Notes: generated by a model not told the origin, from the letters alone. A DNA stretch of 64,000 bases from Vibrio cyclitrophicus (GCA_023206055.1 CP065367.1:1178001-1242000); one strand, 5' to 3'; shown: positions 44,107-53,807, counted from the stretch's first letter. Numbers and translations: made by a program.

Positions 44107-44310
44107 TCACAATGGTCAGATATTTGGTTGATTCGGTAATCGGTGTAGCTTCGTAGAACAACCAAACATTCAGAGCCTGAATAACCTCATTACAAGAACA
44201 TTTATTTATCCACTCGATAAAAATAATTCTTACAATTAAGCGTGTTTATTCATTAATAATATTGTCGCTGGGCGGCATAATAGTCATGAATCCATTCAAC
44301 GAGTTAGGTT

Positions 44311-44772
44311 ATGTTTTTCAAGCGCCTTTTGGCATTGGTTTTACCCGTTACTTTTGCATTTGCCGCGCACGCCGAAACGTTTGGTGAGCGAATGGAACGC
44401 ATCGAACAAGAAAATGCACTTGCGAAAACCATGACCGAAACCCAGGTCAAATTGATACAAAAAGTCGTTCAAACCAACCACTGTGCGAAAGTGGCATTAG
44501 CCCACCATCATCGTATATTGGGGCAGTATAAAATTGAGACATCCTCTTCTGAATTATTCGTGAAATGGCGACAGCTAGGTAGGCAGTTAGACACCAAATA
44601 CGAAACGGATTATCCAGGCTATCCCAAACATGACTTTCAAGAATACCCTTCAGCTTCGAGCAAAGTCGATGGTTACTTGTATGCTTTGGTAGACAATGGG
44701 TTAAACGAACAATCATGGATAGCCAAAGAGTTCAAGCAATGCAAAAGCAACAAATTACTCTCCAGGGCTTAA
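44311..44772 (+). CDS. Periplasmic protein of unknown function
   Basis: The 153-residue protein has a signal peptide (MFFKRLLALVLPVTFAFAAHA), so it is exported. The mature part is helical (ETFGERMERIEQENALAKTMTETQVKLIQKVVQ), with two Cys (NHCAKV and KQCKS) that could form a disulfide. Its stop is 13 bases from the stop of the convergent secreted protein gene at 44786. No family is recognised, and the 204-bp gap upstream (44107-44310) has nothing else. Confidence 0.65.
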   Translation: MFFKRLLALVLPVTFAFAAHAETFGERMERIEQENALAKTMTETQVKLIQKVVQTNHCAKVALAHHHRILGQYKIETSSSELFVKWRQLGRQLDTKYETDYPGYPKHDFQEYPSASSKVDGYLYALVDNGLNEQSWIAKEFKQCKSNKLLSRA

Positions 44773-44785
44773 GCGCTATCTTGAA

Positions 44786-47017
44786 TTAATACAGCAAGAA
44801 CCGCCCTTCATAACCGCCAATTTCAATTTCAGTCACATATTCACCAACGTTGCCATTTACATCGACCGGTTTCATTGGGACATCCAGTGTGATAGTGAGT
44901 TTTACCGCGTCATAAAAGCTCGGGTTTTTACCGTGGAAATCCGTGCGATACAACACACGACCATTGCTGAACTCTCTCGCTAACACCATGTCCTCAGGAC
45001 CACCAGCGACCACCTGATTTTCAGATTGATACATAAAGTACGTGAACGTCGGTAGAACGTGAGTCATGCCATCGGGCAGATCAGCATGCACCATTTCGTT
45101 CATCGAGGAATCACCCACGATGGTGTAGTCAGCAGGCTGAGGTGTCGTTGTCGATAGCATCAAAGGGATAGGCTTAAAGCCTTGTGGGATCTGATGACTC
45201 GGCTCTCCCAAATCAACGGTCAGCAACGAACTTGGTTGATAAGCAATATTTTTAGGGACGCCACTTTGCCAGAAAGTGTCAGCTGTCGTATTGCCACTCC
45301 CATAGACGTAACCATTGTTCCACTGATTAAAATAGCTATGTTGAGCATGTCGATTAAGGTGGTAAATCGCTAGGGTCGAGTATTGGTCTTGTTTCCAGTT
45401 TTCTTCACTATTTCCAAGATACTGAACTCGCCCATAACGCGTTGTCGCCTGAAAAATAACACTTTGTCCATTATAGGCAAGCGCAGAATTATCCCAGAAT
45501 TTAGAGATCCCCGAGTAACCACTAAACCCAGTAGATGGAAAAATGTAGTGCTCCCTTAGGTACAAAGACCCAGCCTCGCTAAGGTGGGCCTGTCCATTTC
45601 GACCCAGCAAGTTCGCGGTTCCGATGTTCAACCCAATCGACGCATCACTTTCTAAAGCAGATAGATTTTTGAGAAACGCTGAAAATTGATGTTTGTAGAG
45701 ATCATCCGCTTGATTCGAACCCGCAACTGCTCCTAATTCTTGAACATATCCGCCAGAATGAACATAAAACTGGTTCGCACCAATTAGCTTATTTGTGTCG
45801 TCGTTGTATGCACCATTCAAACCTTGGCTTGCCCAACTTTGCTTGTAGTAGCGATGAATGGCAGATAAATAATCGGCGTTTGCAACGTTCGTTAACGACC
45901 AAGATGAATTCGCGCTCCACATTCGACCAAATGGCACCACTCTTGATTCCCAACGAAAACGCGCTGTCGCGTTCTTATTGGTTCGATTTCGATACTCGCT
46001 TGGCGACAAGTAGTTATCGCCATCTAAGTCTGCAGACAAATCAAAGCCGCGGATTTGTCTCCATTGACTGATAGTATTGCCGTCCGGCGTTGTCGTCGGA
46101 GCGTCGGTTAATTTGACGGTTGGAAAACTGTTCTTGAGTTTAACTTCTTTTAAACGCGGCCTGTCGTCGGCGTTTTCACTTTGCCAACGAACTCTTACAA
46201 CGTACAAGCGCCCACCATCTCTCAAAAAGGTGGAACCAAAATACTGACCACCGCCATAACTCGCACCGCTCCCATCATGAGTTGTGGCTCTTACCCAATC
46301 ATTAGGAAGGTTCCAAATCACAGACTGGTTTTTGGTCATATTGAGCGTCTTATCTTTCTTTACGTCGAGCCTCGACCACTGGGAAACCCTTCCGTGAGAA
46401 TCGATAGCCGTTGGGTATTCAATCCAGAATTCGCCGCTGCCAGCAAACTGTGAGAATTTAAAGGTTAGCCGTTCGAACTGCTCAGAATGATAGACATACA
46501 AAGCCCCGCCTTGTTCGAAATTCTCAAACACATCCGCATCCCAAGGAGGCTCTTGATACAGCCAAAAACCAGCATGGTCTTCACTGGCTGTATAGCCCAA
46601 GATCATAGGCTTTCGGTTTAAAAGGGTCTTTTCGCCGTGAGTTTTATCCACTTCGGCAATGACAGTATCTTCAGAAAAATGCAGGAAATAGTCTTCGAAA
46701 TTGAGGCCTTCTAACTCAGCTTGGTTACGGAGATCGTTCTCCAACCAACCTGAGTTCATCGCCATGACTTGGTTGTACATATAACCAATTGTCGTGGCCC
46801 GCTCATTGTCGGCTTTGTCGGCATAAGCTCCGAAGACAATATCACTGTTGGTAATTTCCCAATCAATGACAGCATTCGCAGATAGTGGGGAGCCCGAAAG
46901 ATCAACACCAGCTTCATGCTGCCCTGGCAGCACAACTGCTGTACCAACAGCAAAAGCATAGCCAGCGATTAAACATGACGGTATGAGTGCGAACAGCCCA
47001 GAAATGTAGGTTTTCAT
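44786..47017 (-). CDS. Large secreted protein, putative TIM-barrel glycosidase with EF-hand loop
   Basis: The 743-residue exported protein has a signal peptide (residues 1-23, ending GYAFA). Residues about 60-200 and 380-620 contain motifs that resemble barrel-type putative glycoside hydrolases (NGAYNDDTNKLIG, SIGLNIGTANLLG, LREHYIFPSTGFSGYSGISKFWD, GRVQYLGNSEENWKQDQYSTLAIYHLNRHAQHSYF). Between them lies a beta-rich region (FGSTFLRDGGRLYVVRVRW) and an exact EF-hand calcium loop at residues 330-341. The C-terminus is beta-rich. No catalytic pair can be assigned safely and the substrate is unknown. It is monocistronic, with no adjacent transport genes. Confidence 0.6.
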   Translation of the reverse strand: MKTYISGLFALIPSCLIAGYAFAVGTAVVLPGQHEAGVDLSGSPLSANAVIDWEITNSDIVFGAYADKADNERATTIGYMYNQVMAMNSGWLENDLRNQAELEGLNFEDYFLHFSEDTVIAEVDKTHGEKTLLNRKPMILGYTASEDHAGFWLYQEPPWDADVFENFEQGGALYVYHSEQFERLTFKFSQFAGSGEFWIEYPTAIDSHGRVSQWSRLDVKKDKTLNMTKNQSVIWNLPNDWVRATTHDGSGASYGGGQYFGSTFLRDGGRLYVVRVRWQSENADDRPRLKEVKLKNSFPTVKLTDAPTTTPDGNTISQWRQIRGFDLSADLDGDNYLSPSEYRNRTNKNATARFRWESRVVPFGRMWSANSSWSLTNVANADYLSAIHRYYKQSWASQGLNGAYNDDTNKLIGANQFYVHSGGYVQELGAVAGSNQADDLYKHQFSAFLKNLSALESDASIGLNIGTANLLGRNGQAHLSEAGSLYLREHYIFPSTGFSGYSGISKFWDNSALAYNGQSVIFQATTRYGRVQYLGNSEENWKQDQYSTLAIYHLNRHAQHSYFNQWNNGYVYGSGNTTADTFWQSGVPKNIAYQPSSLLTVDLGEPSHQIPQGFKPIPLMLSTTTPQPADYTIVGDSSMNEMVHADLPDGMTHVLPTFTYFMYQSENQVVAGGPEDMVLAREFSNGRVLYRTDFHGKNPSFYDAVKLTITLDVPMKPVDVNGNVGEYVTEIEIGGYEGRFLLY
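45995..46030 (-). other. EF-hand calcium-binding loop in the secreted protein
   Basis: Residues 330-341, DLDGDNYLSPSE, have Asp at positions 1, 3 and 5, a backbone ligand at 7 (Tyr), Ser at 9 and Glu at 12, matching the canonical 12-residue EF-hand loop. Confidence 0.75.
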
Positions 47018-47459
47018 GATTAAAATTTCCTAATCGATACTGTCATGCCTTAAATCACAAGACGAAAAGTCAGCCAACTTACGTGTCAATTTAGGAATCA
47101 AAATACGAAAAAAGTATCGACTACATGGCAACATTGTTCAAGTGCTAGTCGGTATTGTTTCAGCGGAAGAAAGAGAAATGAACAAATGCCGATTCAAAAT
47201 TAATGCATTAAGGAAAAGATAAATTTTTATGATTTTAATTTTATTTGGAAACCAAGTTTCTCAGAATGACGAAAAATAGGTTTAGACTTCCTCAAAATGA
47301 GAATAAATACTAGTAGACACCAGTAATGTCATAGCCCAAACGGATTTGGACCATGACAATCAAAATGAGTGGAATACAAACTGGAGGTAAGCTAAATGTT
47401 GCCTTACCATTTCCATCTAACGGTTAAGGCAGTTCAAAGCGAAACACTTGCTGATTGCA
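47018..47459. other. AT-rich gap without a supported gene
   Basis: The 442-bp stretch upstream of the secreted protein gene contains only very short frames with no ribosome sites. It presumably holds that gene's promoter. No repeat or clear operator was seen. Confidence 0.5.
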
Positions 47460-47759
47460 TCAATCGCTTGAGGATCGAATCACTTTACTAACGCGTACAA
47501 TAAAAAACATCACCACACACGCGACATAGAGCTTACCTACCCATAGGCCGATATTGATCAACTGAGTTTCTTGCTTAATTAGACGCTGATACTCAGTATC
47601 AGAGAGGTAAGGATCGTCAAAGGGGACAACGTTAATCCCCCACACAAACCAAACAAACCAAACAACACTTCCTGCGAGCAGCCATAATGCGGGTATTAAA
47701 AGTTGCTCGAACACACCTAGCAGTGTGTTCTTGTTAAGCGATATTTGAGCTTTTTTCAT
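47460..47759 (-). CDS. Small inner-membrane protein, two helices
   Basis: Unknown function. From the ATG at 47759 (AAGG 8 bases upstream) the protein has 99 residues with two hydrophobic segments (LLIPALWLLAGSVVWFVWFVWGINVV and IGLWVGKLYVACVVMFFIV) separated by a charged loop (DDPYLSDTEYQRLIKQETQL). The first helix contains an exact 9-bp duplication that encodes FVWFVW. A longer frame to 47828 overlaps the upstream gene and is less likely. It follows the 47810-48148 gene on the same strand. Confidence 0.6.
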   Translation of the reverse strand: MKKAQISLNKNTLLGVFEQLLIPALWLLAGSVVWFVWFVWGINVVPFDDPYLSDTEYQRLIKQETQLINIGLWVGKLYVACVVMFFIVRVSKVIRSSSD

Positions 47760-47809
47760 TTCACGACCTTTTATCACAACACAGGGGGAGACCTGAATAA
47801 GCAAGAGTC

Positions 47810-48148
47810 CTAAAGCCTCTTGTTCCACTTCCCTTGATGGTCACGGTCGCAATTTTCCTGCGTATCGTAGCTAACATGCTTATCGATATTCTTCAGTTGA
47901 ATTCCAACCTGATTGAACGCTTGTTGGATTGCCGCAGAGACACTCTGTTGACCTTCGCCATTTAAGAAGTTCGTTCTATCTTGGTTGGTATCGAATACAC
48001 AGACAATTTTCAAACTTTGTGGGAATGAAGAGAAGTTGACCGAGTGAGTCACCCACAAAAAACCATCGAAGCCTTTCAGCGTGTCTTCACAAACATCATT
48101 TAACACGTCTCTGATTTGATTATCGATCTTCTTATCTGATTTGCGCAT
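47810..48148 (-). CDS. Conserved-looking 112-residue cytoplasmic protein
   Basis: The protein is not assigned to a named family. It begins with a charged helix (MRKSDKKIDNQIRDVLNDVCEDTLKGFDGF), continues with WVTHSVNFSSFPQSLKIVCVFDTNQD and ends with a polar tail (DTQENCDRDHQGKWNKRL). The composition is normal for a folded soluble protein. There is no signal peptide. It lies 50 bp upstream of the small membrane protein gene on the same strand, so the two may be cotranscribed. Confidence 0.65.
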   Translation of the reverse strand: MRKSDKKIDNQIRDVLNDVCEDTLKGFDGFLWVTHSVNFSSFPQSLKIVCVFDTNQDRTNFLNGEGQQSVSAAIQQAFNQVGIQLKNIDKHVSYDTQENCDRDHQGKWNKRL

Positions 48149-48347
48149 GCAGCAAAGGTCCTATTTAACACCTTAAAAAATAAGGTTTTTCAGTCACTTT
48201 TTTCTTAACCGACATTGGACACTGTGGCGGTTTCAAATGCAAAGTATTTATTGGGGAAGAGTCGGCTAGAAGATATAGAGGAAGCGCCTCCTGCATGATC
48301 ACTGACGAGGCAATCAAACATGAGGCGAATATAAATTAACTAAGACA

Positions 48348-49322
48348 CTAGCTTGCCGCTTGTTCCCAACCGGTCAATAGCTTCATGATTACGCGAGAGT
48401 CTTGATGAGTCGCCATCGGTGCAGCAAGTTGTGTGTGACCTCGCTCAACTGCTTGGCGAATATTACGCACTTGATAGTGGAAACCGTCGCCTTGCGCTTC
48501 GACTTTCACTTCACGTGTCGACGTTTCATAGATCTCAACCGTGAATGAGTTCTCTTCGGTCGGTAACCATGGATTTGTGTCGAGCGTGATACAGCCTTTG
48601 CTGCCTAAAATCGTGAAGCCGTGCTTTAAGCCGTGATCTTCTGCGGTATGGATTTGCGCGGTAAAACTGTCATTGAAGCGCATCATCGCCGACGATTCAC
48701 AGATATTGCCATCTTGGCCTCGTCGACCGATTGCTGAGATCTGCACATCATCAAACACACTCTCACCAAATTGCTGCTGCGCAACAGAGTGAATCAACGA
48801 CATTGGATAACACCCCAAGTTGTACAGTGCGCCTTTACTCGCAGGGTTCACGAACTGGTCAATCGCCGCAACATAAGACCCTTGAATCGAGCGCACTTCG
48901 CCAATCTCACCTGTAGCCAACTCTTGATGAAGCTTGGTAATCAATGGGTGGTTTAGGTACATCAGACCTTCAGCGAAGAACACACCAGATACTTTCACCG
49001 CTTGCAGGGCTTGTTCGGTTTTTTCCATATCAACCGACAACGACTTTTCACACAGAATCGCTTTGCCTTTTTGAGCCGCTTTAATCACGTATTCGTGGTG
49101 AACGTGGTTAGGTAGAGCGATGTAGATAATGTCGACTGACTCATCTTCAATCAAAGCTTCATAGCTGTTGAAGGTTCGTGTTGGTTGGTACTGCTCCGCA
49201 AACTCATTGAGTGTTTTCTCTGTGCGTCCAGCGACCGCATACAGTTCACTTTGAGCATCGCCTTTAATCGCATCGGCCATTACGCCTGAGATAAAGCTGG
49301 TTCCTAGTATTCCCCATTTCAT
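48348..49322 (-). CDS. Gfo/Idh/MocA-family NAD(P)-dependent oxidoreductase
   Basis: The 324-residue dehydrogenase has N-terminal Rossmann MKWGILGTSFISGVMADAI, then the signature ILCEKSLSVD where most relatives have EKP, and a C-terminal alpha/beta domain (GALYNLGCYPMSLIHSV with the usual catalytic region). Likely substrates are sugars or cyclic polyols, but the specific one is unknown. GGAGAG precedes the ATG. It follows the monooxygenase-like gene by only 3 bases and is divergent from a LysR gene. Confidence 0.85.
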   Translation of the reverse strand: MKWGILGTSFISGVMADAIKGDAQSELYAVAGRTEKTLNEFAEQYQPTRTFNSYEALIEDESVDIIYIALPNHVHHEYVIKAAQKGKAILCEKSLSVDMEKTEQALQAVKVSGVFFAEGLMYLNHPLITKLHQELATGEIGEVRSIQGSYVAAIDQFVNPASKGALYNLGCYPMSLIHSVAQQQFGESVFDDVQISAIGRRGQDGNICESSAMMRFNDSFTAQIHTAEDHGLKHGFTILGSKGCITLDTNPWLPTEENSFTVEIYETSTREVKVEAQGDGFHYQVRNIRQAVERGHTQLAAPMATHQDSRVIMKLLTGWEQAAS

Positions 49323-49325
49323 GGC

Positions 49326-49649
49326 TTAGCTCTCCTGCTCTTGTGTTTTGATAAGTTCACTCTGCGTTTCAAATGCTTGTACTAATTCCGTAATATCACG
49401 CTCAATAAACGCTTGGGTATGAGGCATCACAAAGTGCTGATTAATAGCCTCGCGGTTTGCGTATTGTTCAAGGAGGATCACACGATCGCTTTGGCTTTGA
49501 TCATAGGTTGCAATCGCTTGTAGGCAGCCAGGTTCACTCTGCATGTCTAAGCAAAACTGTTCGATAGCTTCGATCGCAGCAGTTCGCTCTATGTTGGTTT
49601 TGATCTTAAGTTCGGCTGTGACAAAGATGGTTTCATTCGTTTGAGGCAT
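49326..49649 (-). CDS. Antibiotic-biosynthesis-monooxygenase (ABM) domain protein
   Basis: The 107-residue dimeric alpha/beta-barrel protein resembles quinol monooxygenase YgiN. IFVTAELKIKTNIERTAAIEAIEQFCLDMQSEPGCLQAIATYDQSQSDRVILLEQYANREAINQHFVMPHTQAF follows the ABM pattern of two strand-helix units. It is the first gene of a pair with the oxidoreductase (3-bp gap). The reaction is not known and could be quinone or aldehyde handling. Confidence 0.8.
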   Translation of the reverse strand: MPQTNETIFVTAELKIKTNIERTAAIEAIEQFCLDMQSEPGCLQAIATYDQSQSDRVILLEQYANREAINQHFVMPHTQAFIERDITELVQAFETQSELIKTQEQES

Positions 49650-49755
49650 TTCACGCTCTTATTTTAGTTAATTATCGGTTTGCCATTAATATAATTAACC
49701 CCTAATAATTGATAAACTCACGTTTTGTTTATTATTTATCAACCAAGAGTGTTTA

Positions 49756-50613
49756 ATGGATAAGTTAACCAGCATGAAGGTCTTCATTTACGTGGTGGAA
49801 CAAGGCAGCTTTCGCAGTGCCGCCAACCACTTCAACTTGTCGGCGACCATGATCAGTAAACATGTCCACCACCTTGAAACGAGCCTCAACTCTCAACTGA
49901 TTCATCGCACCACGCGTAAGCAGTCTTTAACCGATTCCGGTCAGCTTTATTATCGAGAATGTAAACGGATTCTCGAAGACATCAGCAATGCTGAAAACCT
50001 AATTCAAACCTTGGAAAATCAACCACAAGGCACGGTAAAAATAAACTGCCCTGTCACCTATGGAAACAAGGTACTTGCCCCTATCGTGGCCAAATTTCTT
50101 TCACATCACCCAACCATTAACGTTGAGCTAATGTTGAATAATGACCTTGTTGATCCTTACTCATCCGACATTGATCTGATTGTGCGGATTGGTGACCTAT
50201 CCGATTCAAGCTTGGTAGCAAGGTATTTGGGGGACTATGAGATGTGTTATTGCGCGGCGCCCGATTACCTAAACCAACATGCTGAGATCAGAGTATTAGA
50301 AGACTTGGCGCGACACCCATCGCTTGGGTTCAGCTATAGCAGCCAAGCCCCTCACGCCACACCGAATAAAGAGCGTGTGCGCTTGATGTCGAATAATGGA
50401 GATGTATTGCGATATGCCGCCCTGCAAGGCGTCGGTGTGTTATTGCAGCCAGCGATTTTAGTGGCAGAAGAGATTGAGCATGGCGCGTTATTGGAAATCC
50501 TACCCGGCATGGCGCCGTTACCAAAGCCGATTCACTTACTCTACAAAACCAAGCAACTCTCTTTGAAGAACAGAACCTTTGTCGAATTCTTGTTAGCCGA
50601 GCTTTCTAAATAA
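49756..50613 (+). CDS. LysR-family transcriptional regulator
   Basis: The 285-residue regulator has an N-terminal winged helix (MDKLTSMKVFIYVVEQGSFRSAANHFNLSATMISKHVHHLETSLNSQLIHRTTRKQSLTDSG) and a C-terminal effector domain. It is of the AaeR/DsdC-like short class. It lies 106 bp from the divergent ABM/oxidoreductase pair, which is the usual position for a LysR regulator of that pair. Inducer unknown. Confidence 0.87.
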   Translation: MDKLTSMKVFIYVVEQGSFRSAANHFNLSATMISKHVHHLETSLNSQLIHRTTRKQSLTDSGQLYYRECKRILEDISNAENLIQTLENQPQGTVKINCPVTYGNKVLAPIVAKFLSHHPTINVELMLNNDLVDPYSSDIDLIVRIGDLSDSSLVARYLGDYEMCYCAAPDYLNQHAEIRVLEDLARHPSLGFSYSSQAPHATPNKERVRLMSNNGDVLRYAALQGVGVLLQPAILVAEEIEHGALLEILPGMAPLPKPIHLLYKTKQLSLKNRTFVEFLLAELSK

Positions 50614-50676
50614 CTAGAGTGATCTGAGTAACTAAGGTGGGCTGCGTTACTAATGGCTTTAAAGCAACGATGAACG

Positions 50677-51870
50677 CTAAACCATTTGCCAATGACTCAT
50701 CAAGTGCTTACCAAGGCCAGAAGGCGTAGTGTTATGGACGACCATCTCATCACATTGGTTGAACACCATGAAGTGTTTAAGCTCATCGCATAAGGCATGA
50801 ACGAATGATTCATGTTTTTTGATTCGCTCTTCCATAACCAAGTTGCGGATATTGAGTAAGCGACTCTTTCTATCAACCTTACAATCCATTCGTGCCACCA
50901 GCTCACCTTGCCACAGTATCGGCAAACTAAAGTAACCAAACTGGCGCTTGGCTTCAGGAACATAACACTCAAGAAGGTAATCAAAGTTAAACAGTGATTG
51001 CATTCGCTTACGCTGAATCAACAGATTATCGAACGGAGACAGTATCTTTAACTTAGTTCGGGAAAGAGGCTGGCTCAGCAGTTCAAATGCATTAGGCAAC
51101 ACATAATAATCAATACCTTGAACATCCACCTTCATGACTTGTTTGTCTTCAAGCATCTGTTGGAGTGTCTTCTGTATCAGTGGTTTAGTGTTCTTGAGTA
51201 GATAGCTCATCTCCGATGCGATTCCCACACCGTTCGCTTCTAAATAACGCGTGATCAGATGCTCGATATACTCTTGTTCAGTCGGTTCAGAGGTATCAAT
51301 TCCGCTCGGTAAAACTCGCTCGGTTAAGTCATACACTTTATGAAAGTTCACTCGGCTTGGCACCATTAAATCGCCTTGCATGAACAAGGTTTCCAATGCT
51401 TGCTTGGCCGGTTTACCGCCCCACCCACCGGGGTTTGGCCTATCCCCTTCAAAGTCTTTCGCCATCAACGGCCCTTCGCTCTCAATACGTTTGAGAACAT
51501 GCGCCATCAGGGCATCGTCTTTTTTATACCAATGCTTAAGCTTACCGCTTGCGAATCCATTCTTGCGATGTAGGCTGAAGCGGTAGTCGCGCATGGGTAA
51601 ATACGCGGCGGCGTGCGACCAATACTCAAACACTTCTCGACGCTCTAACAGCTTATCCAGATGATTCAGTTGGTAGTCTTGATTTCGATTCCACAGCGTA
51701 TGATGATGAGCTCGCTGGATCACAGAGATGGTATCAATTTGCACATAGCCAAGGTTTTCAATCGCAGACAGCGTGTTTGCCAAAGTGATTCTATTGCGTT
51801 GCTTTTTAGGTGGCAATTTTTGCGAAAGCAGTACAATTTTTTGCGCTTGAGCGAGTGACAATGATTCCAT
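50677..51870 (-). CDS. ycaQ: YcaQ-family winged-helix DNA glycosylase (interstrand crosslink repair)
   Basis: The 397-residue protein of the HTH_42/AlkZ family is built from winged-helix repeats. The catalytic Gln-x-Asp motif is present as Gln44-Ile-Asp46 (YVQIDTISVIQRAHHHTLWNR), followed by EYWSHAAAYLPM. E. coli YcaQ excises N7-alkylated bases and unhooks interstrand crosslinks. The protein is probably cytoplasmic and lesion-scanning. It stands between a plus-strand LysR gene and the FrnE gene. Confidence 0.85.
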   Translation of the reverse strand: MESLSLAQAQKIVLLSQKLPPKKQRNRITLANTLSAIENLGYVQIDTISVIQRAHHHTLWNRNQDYQLNHLDKLLERREVFEYWSHAAAYLPMRDYRFSLHRKNGFASGKLKHWYKKDDALMAHVLKRIESEGPLMAKDFEGDRPNPGGWGGKPAKQALETLFMQGDLMVPSRVNFHKVYDLTERVLPSGIDTSEPTEQEYIEHLITRYLEANGVGIASEMSYLLKNTKPLIQKTLQQMLEDKQVMKVDVQGIDYYVLPNAFELLSQPLSRTKLKILSPFDNLLIQRKRMQSLFNFDYLLECYVPEAKRQFGYFSLPILWQGELVARMDCKVDRKSRLLNIRNLVMEERIKKHESFVHALCDELKHFMVFNQCDEMVVHNTTPSGLGKHLMSHWQMV

Positions 51871-51904
51871 GTAATTCAGACTCTAATTGATACCAATGAT
51901 CGGC

Positions 51905-52552
51905 TTATGATTCAGCAATAAGCTCTTGAAGGATTTGCTTGTATGTTTCTACCGTCTGCGCACCAGTGACTGCACTCTTACGGTTGAATACCACGGTAGG
52001 AACCGCAGAGATCCCCATACGTTGCCATTCAAACTCTTGCGCTTCAATTTGCTTCAAGTTATCGATGTTCTTTAGGCGTTTCAGTGCCTTGGTTGAGTCT
52101 AAGCCAACCGCTTCAAGTTCTTGCGCGATAACCTCAAGATCAGACAAATCTTTCTGCTCTGAAAAATGCGCAGTAAAGAAGCGTAGCTTTAACTCAGTCT
52201 GTTTGCCATGCGCCAACGCGAAATCGAGCAGCACATGCAGGTGACGTGAATTGACCATTCTCATGCTGTCATAGAAATTGAAATCGAAACCAACCGCTTG
52301 GCCACGAGCAGCAAGTTGTTCGCGTGAACTTTGGCTCTCTTCTGCACTAGAACCGTATTTTCTCATGATATGGTCACGCAGGTTTTCACCCTCTTGTGGC
52401 ATATCAGGGTTCAGTTCAAACGGCTGCCATTTAAGTTCAATCTGTTGTTCTAAGGCAAGTTCTGAAATGGCTTGCTCTAAGTTTTTGTAGCCGACCACGC
52501 ACCAAGGGCACATTACGTCAGAAATAATATCGAGTTGAAGTTTCTTGGTCAT
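51905..52552 (-). CDS. DsbA-family oxidoreductase of FrnE type
   Basis: The 215-residue protein has a thioredoxin fold. The active-site CPWC is at residues 15-18 (MTKKLQLDIISDVMCPWCV). ISAVPTVVFNRKSAVTGAQTVETY carries the cis-Pro loop. There is no signal peptide, so this is a cytoplasmic FrnE-type protein, often linked to oxidative or polyketide chemistry. ATG 52552 is chosen for spacing to GGA. It precedes ycaQ on the same strand with a 34-bp gap. Confidence 0.88.
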   Translation of the reverse strand: MTKKLQLDIISDVMCPWCVVGYKNLEQAISELALEQQIELKWQPFELNPDMPQEGENLRDHIMRKYGSSAEESQSSREQLAARGQAVGFDFNFYDSMRMVNSRHLHVLLDFALAHGKQTELKLRFFTAHFSEQKDLSDLEVIAQELEAVGLDSTKALKRLKNIDNLKQIEAQEFEWQRMGISAVPTVVFNRKSAVTGAQTVETYKQILQELIAES

Positions 52553-52674
52553 CGTCATTCCAAATATCGTTGATTAGGAGTATCCAATTCGAAATTGACA
52601 CCCATATTTCTGATCAGACTACAACAAACTGAACACTCGTTCAAATTTAACTCTATACATCATTAGCGAACAAA

Positions 52675-52704
52675 AAAGCCGACTCATGTTAGTGAGTCGG
52701 CTTT
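52675..52704. terminator. Terminator upstream of FrnE / downstream of Cof phosphatase
   Basis: AAAGCCGACTCA (52675-52686) pairs exactly with TGAGTCGGCTTT (52693-52704), loop TGTTAG. On the minus strand it is followed by T's (plus-strand A run from 52672), so it ends the Cof gene transcript. Confidence 0.88.
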
Positions 52705-52732
52705 GATAAAAATCGGATGGAGCTTAACCGCG

Positions 52733-53530
52733 TTACGCTAGCAGCTTCTCAAGCACTTGGAACACACCTGCATCGACGTTACTTGGCGCGCCAAAGCGTG
52801 CGATCTCTTTCAGCTTAGGGTGTGCGTTTTCCATTGCGTAAGAGTGGTAGCTCTCTTTAAGCATTTCATAGTCATTCAGGTAATCACCAAAACTCATGGT
52901 CTGTTCGAAAGTGAAACCTAATGTGTTCTGGAGATGTTTAATTGCCGCCCCTTTCGACGCTTCAGCATTCATCACATCCAACCAAATTTTTGCACTCACA
53001 ACCACTTGGTAATTGTCACCAAACTTGGCATTGATGCTTGGGTTTACTTTTTCTTGTGAGCCGTCGAAATGGCAGATAGCAACTTTGATGAATTCATCTT
53101 CTACCGCCAGTAAATCTTCTACTTGCTCACGGCGATGGTAGTACTTAGAGATCTCTTCTAAAGCACGCTCGTCTTTGGTTTCGATGTATGCCGACTTCTT
53201 ACCACACAGCACCACATGTGCACCTTCAATAGCACGCGCTTCTTTAATGATCTCTTTGATGGCATCTGTATCCAGCAAGCAGCTATAAAGTTCTTGGCCT
53301 TTGTGCATCACCAATGTGCCGTTTTCAGCAACGAACATCATGCGATCTTTAAGTGGAGCAAAGGTTTCCATCAGGCTGTAGTACTGACGCCCCGATGCCG
53401 CGGCAAAAATAATGTCTTGAGCTTCTAAGCGCTCATAAAGATTGAAAAATTCCGGGTCTAATTTTCCGTGTTCATTAAGCAGAGTGCCGTCCATATCAGC
53501 AGCGATAAATTTGATGTTCTGTTGTGGCAT
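52733..53530 (-). CDS. Cof-type HAD-IIB phosphatase
   Basis: The 265-residue HAD phosphatase has motif I IAADMDGTLLNEHG, motif II AAASGRQYYSLM, Lys in AEASKGAAIKHL and motif IV MSFGDYLNDYEML. The cap domain is type IIB. It is distinct from the two phosphatases of the vitamin C operons (shorter cap, different motif wording), so it is probably a general sugar-phosphate or cofactor phosphatase of Cof/YbhA type. It is monocistronic between terminator 52675 and a plus-strand GT gene. Confidence 0.85.
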   Translation of the reverse strand: MPQQNIKFIAADMDGTLLNEHGKLDPEFFNLYERLEAQDIIFAAASGRQYYSLMETFAPLKDRMMFVAENGTLVMHKGQELYSCLLDTDAIKEIIKEARAIEGAHVVLCGKKSAYIETKDERALEEISKYYHRREQVEDLLAVEDEFIKVAICHFDGSQEKVNPSINAKFGDNYQVVVSAKIWLDVMNAEASKGAAIKHLQNTLGFTFEQTMSFGDYLNDYEMLKESYHSYAMENAHPKLKEIARFGAPSNVDAGVFQVLEKLLA

Positions 53531-53807
53531 TTCAGGGCTTACCTATAAGTAAAAATTAAAGTGTAAATTATGATTTTTCGTTATCTTGTGTAACGGTTCT
53601 GCGTTCGATTATATCGCTAGAGTAGCCAATGAATGCAATGCTTATTTCTGAGCTCTAATAAATCGCTTCAAATGTGGTTCAAACGCAAGTTGAGCTAACC
53701 GACATGTCGCTTTGAATGATTGAGTCCTACATACCTGAGATGAACAAAACCCCTCAAGGCTATACGCTCCTTAGATCTCTATCACTCTGTTTTTGACCAC
53801 TGTAATC

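Noticed and set aside
47643..47664. 9-bp tandem repeat (CAAACCAAA) as another phase-variation element.
   Set aside because: The unit is a multiple of three and only adds FVW residues in a membrane helix, so the frame is not changed.
47460..48148. The pair of small genes as a toxin-antitoxin system.
   Set aside because: One is a two-helix membrane protein and the other is a soluble protein without antitoxin or toxin features.
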